Source: Monoraphidium neglectum (taxonomy: Eukaryota > Chlorophyta > Chlorophyceae > Sphaeropleales > Selenastraceae). Taken from it: DNA of 16,524 nt. The position numbers were made by a program, and so were the translations under genes. The notes under the pieces are model-generated. The model was not told the origin of the DNA. It searched no databases and worked only from the letters and a program-made list of their open reading frames with translations. Positions 1 through 7,410 of this stretch are shown here, one piece after another. How positions within the stretch are numbered: the first letter of the stretch is position 1; the number at the start of each line of letters is the position of its first letter. The DNA is taken from assembly GCF_000611645.1 (NCBI RefSeq), contig NW_014012490.1, positions 1-16,524 on the forward strand. Reading direction: 5' to 3'.

Positions 1-130
1 GTCCGGGGGGGGGGCGTCAGGGTCAAGGCGCGGGTGCTGCGCATGCAGTCATGCCTGGGCGCAAGCAGTGTGGTGGTATGCTGTCGTAGCCGCCTGCGGA
101 GCTCTCCGTGCACTGTTCAAGGAGGCCCAC

Positions 131-661
131 CTCGTCTGGCGTCTCAAACTCCACGATGCCCCATCCCTTGGAACGCCCTGGGGAGTACGAACGCGGGAGT
201 GCGCGGTCAGATCGCCGACAGCCTTGCGCTGTGACGCCCTAGCCGAGGCTGCCGAGTCGTGTGACAGCAGACTAGCAAAAACATGGCACACACGTAGTCC
301 CGAAGCGGCCTGCCGATGGTGGCGGCCAACGGGCCGATCTCCGAGTGCCCTTGAGGGCCGCGCCCACCGTCCTCGCCACGCGTGACGTTGGCGTAGACCA
401 CGTTACCGCACTCCCGGAACTTGTCCTTCAGGTCCTGCCAGCCTGACGTGGGCAAGGGGGTCGTGCGCGGGGCCCGTTCAGGCGATGATCTGGCCCCCCC
501 GGGGCCCTGCGCGCTCTTAACTAGGCCCCGGTCCGTTCGTCGGCGTGTCAGGGCTGCCACTCACTCGTGCGCCAGGCCAGGTTGGACACGAAACACCGCC
601 TCCCTATCAGAAGCGGCTGCTCCTCCTGCTGGACCTCCTGCTGCTGCTCCTCCTCCGCCAT
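131..661 (-). CDS. RRM RNA-binding protein (GBP2/hnRNP M-like), 5' part; 3' end beyond left edge
   Basis: Exons are 661-565, 442-368 and 177-131. Phases match at each join, and a further donor (GAG|GTGGGC, 131/130) sends the transcript off the left edge. The ATG at 661 is preceded by an in-frame TAG ten codons upstream. The 73 visible residues begin with an acidic/Gln-rich leader (about 1-20) followed by an RRM: RNP2 around residues 22-30 (RCFVSNLAW), helix 1 SWQDLKDKFRECG (33-45), then RNP1 KGWGIVEF (61-68) with its aromatic positions. The domain breaks off after strand 3, so helix 2 and strand 4 must lie in exons outside the window. The SWQDLKD helix is characteristic of the GBP2/HRB1/hnRNP M class and of algal single-strand G-rich nucleic-acid binding proteins (family knowledge). 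An RNA-binding role is secure; the specific target is not. Exons 2 and 3 are only 75 and 47 nt. Confidence 0.87.
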
Positions 662-2175
662 TCTGCACCTCAGAACCACCTCCCTTCGCTACGGGCACGA
701 CAATCCCACCAACTAAATGAGTGGGCAAAGAATATGGGAGGTGCGTGCAGCGCACGGTATGCTTGTTGAGCTTTGCCGGCACGAAGGAAGCCGGCCGGCA
801 GGTGGGTGGGCAAGGACGGGTGACGACTGGGTGACGGGGCCTGGGGCGCGCTTGGCCCACGAGAGAGGCCACTCGCACTGGGTGTTTGTATTGATGACTG
901 TGATATTCAACAGCTGCGACCTGCTTTTGCATATCTCATCCCTGATACAAGGAGGCCGACCGGCTGCCTCACTTGCTTGGACTGCATCATAGCCCTTGCG
1001 CCCAGCAAAGAGGCAGCACCTGGGTGGCGGCGGCGCCGTTGCGCGTGAGATACATTCTTGGAAACCCTGTTTCTGTGCTGATCCTGTACACGCACTCAAA
1101 AGCGGCAGGCAGTCATGCTGCTAAGCACGCCGGGAACATCCCAGCCCTCCACATACTTTTGACTTCTGAACCTCTATCCCCTCTGTACCAACCAAGTCAA
1201 GTGGGAACTTGCGCGGTACCTGGTTCTGTCAGCATATCGCACCAATGATCACACCCCACAGTCAGTCCCCACTTGGAACACGGGCTGCTCTGCTATCGCC
1301 ATGTTGTGCAATGCGCCAGCTTAGTGTGTCTTGTTTGACCCTGAGCTGCTCTAGTCCCACGGTCTGGAACTCACAACGCCTCGGTCCAACATGACACCGG
1401 CAGGGCGCTCCCCGCCATGGCAACGGATGGTCATGTCCCGGACGGCCCCACAATGTGTGAGTGGGGCACCATCAGGAGGCAATAGCGCAAGCGCATGCTG
1501 CACCATCGTCGTCACCTGACATCGCACACCGATGAGAGACCCAGCAGAGCTGGCGCGCAGCCAGGCGGCGCGCCATGGATGCAAGCTGGGGCATGCTGCT
1601 GCAAAGGCGTAGGCCGGGTTACTGAGCGGGCTGCAACGTAAAGCTGTAGTGGCAAAAGCCACATACCATCATGGCGCGGGCTGGTGCTGCACCTGACAAC
1701 CACATGCGAACATGCATATGCATTCGGTATGCATGCATGCATGCATGCTTGATGATGACATCAAAATAAAATGTAAGAGGTCTCTAGTCAAGGGTCCCTT
1801 GGTCAAGAGGGGGGCCCTGGGGCTCCCCACAAGCAGCTGAAGGCGAAACGGGCGGGGGGGCATGCGCCAAGCGCGATGCCAGTGTCTACTTGGTGCAGCT
1901 GGCAGCACGCAAGAGTGATGTTGGTGACAACGCTCCCAATGCTGAGAGACGCCGAAAAACAGGTGTGAGGTTGCATGACCCTACCATGACAAGTCTGGCT
2001 TGCGCAAGATCCCCAAGGTTTCAGAGTGTGTGCTGCACCGCTGGCCCGTCCTGGGCAGATCGGTTGGTGCTGTACGGCCGCAGCCCCCAGCAGTTGCAGC
2101 GTGTCAACCCACTTCATGCCAGACCCCGCATCCCAGCAGTGGCAGGGGGTCGAGCGTCAGGGAGCGAGGGCCGCC
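662..2175. other. Intergenic interval between RRM gene and the HNH-like gene
   Basis: About 1.5 kb with no frame on either strand that behaves like an exon: no splice-phase-consistent joins, no recognisable domain, weaker GC3 bias than the genes. It should contain the 3' UTR of the gene ending at 2176 and the promoter and 5' UTR of the RRM gene starting at 661. I see no minus-strand TGTAA behind the stop at 2176. On the plus strand AATAAA (1765-1770) is followed at once by TGTAA (1772-1776), which could be a 3'-end signal for an unresolved plus-strand transcript, or chance. A short ATGC tandem repeat lies at 1729-1748. Confidence 0.55.
1729..1748. repeat. (ATGC)5 tandem repeat
   Basis: Five perfect ATGC units. 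Each unit pair is self-complementary, so the tract can pair with itself as a hairpin or cruciform. It lies in the intergenic interval, just before an A-rich stretch (1761-1775). Confidence 0.9.
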
Positions 2176-3835
2176 TCACGCGTAGGCGCCCCAGGAGGTG
2201 ACGTGCCGGTCGAACGCTGCCTGGGCCCGGTGCTTGGCGTCGGCGGGCACCTGGGAGGGTTTCGGGGATGCAGGTACAGGTGAGCTGGCAAGGTTGGCTC
2301 ATTCACCCCGGGACCCCGTCAGCACATGCAGGCCGCGGCCAGCTGCCCCAGACGGCTCTCAGTCAGCGCGCTTGGCCAACCATCATGCTGTTCGCGAACC
2401 ACAAAGCATCGCCAAACGCACCGTCTCGCCGCCCTGCCTGGCGTCCACATCGCCGTGCACGCCGTCATCTGCTAGCGAAGGCACCGCCGCGACCCTGCAA
2501 GCCGCGTCGCCCGCCGCCGCGTAGTCGTGGCGGCCGTAGTGGACGGCCCCAGCCGGCGGCGGTGCCTGGCTCCACGGCTGGAAGCTTCCCAGCAGGTGCA
2601 GCGGCACCTGGGACGGGCCCCTCCGGTCCCGAGCTTCGCAGCGCTGTGCCTCTCCCGTCTGCTGCGATGCCGTCGCGCCGCCGCTGCCGTCGAGGTGTGA
2701 ACCCACCGAACCGTGCGCCAGAACAAGCTGCTGTTGCTGCTGCTGGTGCTGCTGCTGCTGCTGCAGTGCAGCTGCTGGCGCCCAGAGGTCCGACGCACAG
2801 GACGGCCCCGCTCCCAGCAGCGGCGAGCTCGCGCCGCTCAGGGACGCCAAGGGCAGCTGCAGCGGCACGGAGGAGGGCGCCAGCACCGCGGCCAGGGCGA
2901 GGGGGCTCCAGGCGGGCGCGCGGCGGCCGCGCGTGCCACCGCCACCGGGGCCGCCGGCGGGCGGCGGCTGCCAGGTGGGCGCGTTCTGGCGGAGGCCGAC
3001 AAGGATGCCTGGGGGTCGGGGCGCAGCAGGAGCATGCAGCGTGGGTGGGTCTCATGGCCAAGGCCGGGAGACGCGCCTTGAGGGGCCTGATCCTATGGCA
3101 CCACCAGGAATAAGGGGATCATGCAGAGAGGAGCCTGCCGTTGGCGGACGTCGCATGCAGGCGGCATGCGCGCACACCTGTGAACTGCTGTGTCCGCGAC
3201 TGGGGTGGGACGTGGAACAGGTGCAGCACCAGCGAGCGCCTGCCGTGGCGCAGCGCCGAGGCCTGCTTTTGAGAGCAGCCGCCGCACTGGGGGTAGAAGC
3301 GCTGCCTGACGCGGGGCGTCCTGGCGGGCGCTCCCATCAAGTGGCGCACCTAGCAGGGGCGGGAAGGGCAGCTTGGTGCGCACTTTTGCATGGGTGGGCA
3401 GCTTGGTTGGCTGCGGTATGAGGTGCAAGCGAGTGTAGAAAAGCAGGCATGTACGCACACAAGGCGCTGATGCACGGCAACATGGGTGTGCACGCGTGTA
3501 TGCGCACGCATGCGTGAGGGGGGATACACACACACAATACACAAATGCGCGCATGCGCACTTTCGCGCAAACATGCATGCACGTACGCTCACAAACACAC
3601 ATACACACACACACACACACACACCTGTGTGTGTCCACCAGCGCACACACACACTCTCTCACATGCACACACACACACACACACACATGCATGGACACAT
3701 GCATGCACGCGCACACACACGTGCACGCATATGCACATGTGCACAACCACACGAACACACTCAAACACACACACACAAATACACACACACACACGCACGC
3801 ATGCACACACACATTTACATGCGCACACGCACACA

Positions 3836-3872
<37 letters not shown>

Positions 3873-5359
3873 ACAATCACACAAACAAGCGCGCGCATCC
3901 ATGCAGACATGCGCGTGTGCGCACACACGCAACCCGTCACAGAGACGCATTCCACAACACATACAACTACACAAACAGACGCCTGGCAGCCCCACCTGCT
4001 TGAGCATTGGCAAGTCGTTGGCCCATGCCTCCAGCTTGCCCACCACGCCACTGCTCGCCAGCGCCACCTTGTTGGGCGGCATGTGGTCGCCGATGACGGA
4101 GCCCTGGCGCGTGCCTGCAGGGTGTGCAGGGGCGGAGCCGGATGCCAACTTGGTTGTTTGCACACATGTGCACAGGGTGGGCTGCTGTCAAACGCTGCGA
4201 GCATGGACTGCGATGGCGTGTGGCCAGCGGCGACTCTGGAAGGCGGATCCATCCAACTCTCCGCGACCACCGCTTTGAGGGCTGTCCCGGCCCTGCGTAC
4301 CGCAATGATGGCAGCCATCGCGCCTGAAGATGCGCGCCAGCTCCCGCCTGGCTCCCGGCGGCGCGTACCCGTCCCCGCGCGCCGGGACGGACTCGAATGC
4401 CAGGGCCCCTGGGGCCGCCAGGTCGCTTGGCATCAGCGCGCTGAATCGGCCGCCGACGCCCTGCACTCAGCGAGACGAGGAAAGCAAGGGTGGGTGGCGA
4501 GCCACGCAGGTGCTGTTGCGGATGGTCGACTGGACTAGGGGCAAGTTTGGCGAGACTCCCTGTCCAGGGCTCCCCCTTCATCAAAACACACGAGGGCTTT
4601 GGTGCATTCACATCCAACAACGTACCCAGCGAATCGCCCACCTTGAAAATCAGTATGCCCAGCGCGGCGTCAACAGCGGCATCCTCCAAATTCACAGGGG
4701 CCCACCACCTGAGTTGCCGCTTGGCGCCGCCGCCGCCGCCGTCCACGCCGTCCTCAAACGCCCGACGAGCAGCGAGTGACGCCTGGCCTGCCAGGACGGA
4801 TGCAAACCCGACGCCAGCCATGCCAAGGCAGGGGCCAAGGACGGGCGTGCGGCACGAGATGCGGAGGCAGTAGCCCACGAGCTGCGGGCAGGCGTCACGC
4901 AGACCAGATTGCAATTTGGGCTTGCTAAACAGGCTAGCAGGAGAGCAACCTGTTACCAGTCAAAGCACGCTGTTGAGCAATCAAGGCGCCGTGACATGTT
5001 GCCCCATTTTTCACCTGCGTCGCGGTCAGCCCAACCGAGTAGGCCGCCATAGACACGAGCGCCTGTGCCGCGTACGGTGCGACCTTGGTGACAGCCCTGC
5101 GCGCGATCTGCATCGCCGTCGCGAGGCGCTGCTCGCCCTGTAGTCGCTGTTCGCGCTCCCGTTCGCTGCAAGACGCGCGTGGTGTTTGAGCATACGACAG
5201 AGGCGGCGCGTCGGCCTGATGGGCGCGAACCGTGCCGCAAAACGCTGCAGGTACCAGCACAGCAGCCGTATTCTAACGCAATCACAGGCTGTTCCATCAT
5301 ATGATCGCCTTGAGGCGGCGGGCTTACCCATCGCGGTCTTGAGAAGCCCCGCGCGCCAT
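2176..5359 (-). CDS. Unknown protein with HNH-like CxxC/GDHxPPN/CxxC cluster and polyQ tract
   Basis: I do not recognise this family. Eight exons: 5359-5328, 5165-5015, 4920-4642, 4460-4301, 4114-3996, 3349-3178, 3008-2422, 2250-2176. All seven joins keep phase (2,0,0,1,0,1,0), giving 524 aa. An in-frame TAG sits six codons before the ATG. Order: charged N-terminus (about 12-28); Ala-rich, mildly hydrophobic segments (about 35-60 and 70-105) that may be membrane-associated; a conserved-looking stretch with GGRFSALMPSDLAAPG (from about 157); C204-x2-C207, then GDH at 216-218 and PPNK at 220-223; FYPQC with C269-x2-C272; then a low-complexity region with a polyQ run near 387-398; then a short C-terminus ending SWGAYA. 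Two CxxC pairs flanking a DH motif are the layout of zinc-stabilised HNH/treble-clef proteins (family knowledge); nuclease activity is only inferred. Least certain are the exon 3 acceptor (AAG rather than CAG) and the last intron. Exon 7 could hide another intron. Confidence 0.75.
2712..2765 (-). repeat. CAG/CAA repeat encoding polyglutamine
   Basis: On the minus strand this is a run of CAG codons with one CAA and one CAC interruption, read in frame as about eleven Gln broken by one His inside exon 7 of the HNH-like gene. The plus strand shows the complementary CTG/GCTGTT pattern. Such tracts are length-variable and common in low-complexity linkers of chlorophyte proteins. Confidence 0.8.
3350..3995 (-). 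other. Intron 5 of the HNH-like gene, filled with CA/GT microsatellite
   Basis: Donor CAG|GTGGGG at 3996/3995 and acceptor CTGCTAG at 3350, both phase 0. It joins the exon ending DLPMLKQ to the exon beginning VRHLMG, which carries the second CxxC. At 646 nt it is about three times longer than the other introns here, and the excess is the dinucleotide repeat. The last 100 nt before the acceptor are repeat-free and pyrimidine-rich on the transcribed strand. Confidence 0.75.
3526..3945. repeat. Imperfect (CA)n/(TG)n microsatellite
   Basis: About 420 nt of alternating CA-rich sequence on the plus strand, interrupted by CG, TG and AT steps. The longest uninterrupted CA run is about 31 nt at 3839-3869, with others near 3606-3624 and 3665-3687. 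Because nearly all of it alternates purine and pyrimidine, it is a candidate Z-DNA-forming tract. It lies wholly inside an intron, so it reads as TG/GT repeat in the pre-mRNA. The long His/Thr- or Cys/Val-rich open frames across it are repeat artefacts. Confidence 0.95.
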
Positions 5360-7410
5360 CTCAGATCCCCGACTCTACAAGCAAGAAGCCACCGATCAAA
5401 AATTTCAGTCAATACTGTCGCGCTGTCACAGGTGTATGTTTGCAGGGGCTGTTGCACAGATCGCTGTCACACAGTGACAGGAAGCAGTCGCTGGACTCAG
5501 CTATGCTTTCGGATGATTCGAAATTGTTGCGCATGCAACGCTCTCGGAGCAGGACTTTGTTCAACGCTTGCAAGCTGTTCGTGCTGGGTGTAAACGGTCA
5601 AAGTGTCAATTCCTTTCTACCTGGTACTGCGCCTGCTGCACATGTGCGGGCGTCCACGGAGCCAAGCGCATTGTTGTGCTGCTTCCCATAATGTGCCATC
5701 AGCATGCTAGTGTTGACTAGGTGGTCAGGTGTACGGTATACCGTAGCTGAGGCAAGTGGTTCTCTTGCTGAGGAGCTGTTGACCTTGCTTTGACCTTTGT
5801 GCTGGGGCCGGCAACCGATGAGCAATCCTGGACGCCACCATTCCGCCACCCATAATTCATCTGCCATTTGGGCAAACCTCTTCTTCCTTCCAATACACCG
5901 CTGGCCCCACACCCTGGGCAGAGACGGGGCTCCTCCAACACGACAAGTTGCAGCACAGGCCAACTCTCTCGCAGGCCAGAGCGCGCCTTCGTTTGCAGCG
6001 CCGGTCACGCATCACGCCACCGTCTGCGAATTGATGTACTCGCACGCTGACATGCACCGATGCGATGAAATAGAGCACGGGCAATGCACACAACTCTTTG
6101 TCCTGCTGCTTCAAGGAACCGCTGCGGCCAGGCCTGTCGACGTGTGCATGGCGGGGCAGCAAGGATGCGGCCCGGGAACACCGCAGGTTAGTGCTCAAGC
6201 AGCCCGCGACAGCAGCACAACAGGAGACGCTGACGATGCGGCAGTACGGCGCACCAAGCGGCCTGATGAAAACGTGTGGTTTTGGCATCCTCAAGAGTGC
6301 GACGAGTGTGTTTGTTCATCCGTGCGGTCAACGGGGGTTGGTAGGGTGTACGGCGCTGGGGGCATCAAGAAGTGTGTCGAGGGCGCGATCTGGCGTCCAG
6401 GCCCCCGGGGCAACCTGGCGGCACGACATGACCTGGGGCAGCTGCCGACGAGGCGCCAGCAGGGCGGCGCTGCGCTGCGTCAAACCCTCGCGGCAAACTG
6501 GTCTAAGCGCGCTCACGTACGCGCTGGAACGACACTCTGCATCGACGGCCAGGGGCGGGCAATGCGCGCGCCCTGCCTGGGTGCTCGTGCTCCGGTGGCC
6601 GCTGCCCGGGGGGCCGCACGGCCGGCCAAGCTCAAGCCACTCACGCAACGGCGGGGCGCCTGGGGCGCTGCGTTGTGTGGTGATTGGGGGGCTCCCCGCA
6701 TGTGAAACAACACCGGCAGCTGGTGGGTGAATGCACGGAAACCACAGGGTACGGGGCGCTGAGCGATGCAGAAGGAGAGCGAGCAGGGGCCTTGCGCACC
6801 TAGCAGGAAAGTGAGGCAAGTGCTGCTCGTGAGGGGCGGGCACGGCTGATGCGCGCCCGCCCAGGCGCGCCCTGGCAGGGCACATGCATGATGGGAGCCG
6901 TGCGCATGCCGGGGCGCGCAAAGGGGTAGGGACGCGCTGCAGACTGGCCACCTCACACGCGCTGTCAGTGTGTGTGTGTGTGCATGTGTGAGTACGAGTG
7001 TGCGCGCGCACGGCCCCATTGCGGCGAGCTACCGGCAGGCACGCGCGGGGCTTTTGACGCGCTAGGACAGGCGGGCGGGCAGGGCCCCGCACGAGCTGGC
7101 GCGCGGCGCGTGTGCGCGCGGTGGCGGCGCACCGGCCGCGTGCCGGCTGAAGCAGTTGCCGTACACCCGCGGCAAACGCCCTGCCGCGCCCTGCTATGAT
7201 AGCCACAGACCCCCGGGGAAAGAAGGTGGTGCTCAAATGCTCTAATGCACTCAGTGCGGCCTCCATTGATGATGGTCAAAAGGCGGGACCGCGTCCATCC
7301 GTAAACTTCGCCTCCCTGCCATGGTCACTCGGGCGCGTGTGCGAGCCCCAAGATTCGTCAGGTTGGCCACACCAACGACAGCCCCGCGCCGCGCGGCCTG
7401 CTCCAGTCGG
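5360..7410. other. Intergenic interval between the HNH-like gene and the TMEM19-like gene
   Basis: About 2 kb that should contain the promoter of the gene starting at 5359 and the 3' UTR of the gene ending at 7411. I find no minus-strand TGTAA near 7411. A 302-codon open frame (plus, TTG at 5797, first ATG 5818, stop by 6705) and a 312-codon frame (minus, 7266-6328) overlap here. Neither shows a known domain, plausible membrane topology or splice partners, so I treat both as chance frames in GC-rich DNA. A short (TG)n run lies at about 6966-6983. Confidence 0.5.
5464..5480. promoter_or_regulatory. Inverted repeat CTGTCAC-aca-GTGACAG upstream of the HNH-like gene
   Basis: A perfect 7-bp inverted repeat with a 3-nt spacer, 105-121 nt upstream of the ATG at 5359. 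A third half-site-like copy (CTGTCACAG) lies at about 5423-5431. TGACAG is the core bound by TALE homeodomain proteins in plants and green algae (established knowledge), so a dimeric transcription-factor site is possible. Function is inferred from position and symmetry only. Confidence 0.3.

Noticed and set aside
1351..1662. 103-codon minus-strand frame with a signal-peptide-like start
   Set aside because: The start is GTG, not ATG, and no in-frame continuation, domain or splice evidence supports it.
2268..3113. 281-codon plus-strand Arg/Ala-rich frame
   Set aside because: Antisense shadow of exon 7 of the minus-strand gene; its composition is what the complement of GC-rich codons gives.
3526..3945. 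Possible CRISPR-like or satellite array
   Set aside because: There are no equal-length repeats with unique spacers; it is a plain dinucleotide microsatellite.
3486..4538. Long His/Thr-rich and Cys/Val-rich open frames
   Set aside because: They are translations of the CA/GT microsatellite and its flanks, inside an intron of a well-supported gene on the minus strand.
5797..6705. 302-codon plus-strand open frame
   Set aside because: It starts at TTG (first ATG 5818), shows no domain, membrane or repeat logic, and lies where GC-rich DNA gives overlapping long frames on both strands. No splice partners found.
6328..7266. 312-codon minus-strand open frame just downstream of the TMEM19-like gene
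   Set aside because: It includes a stretch translated from the short TG repeat and Arg/Pro/Ala-rich filler. It reads as 3' flanking DNA, not a gene.
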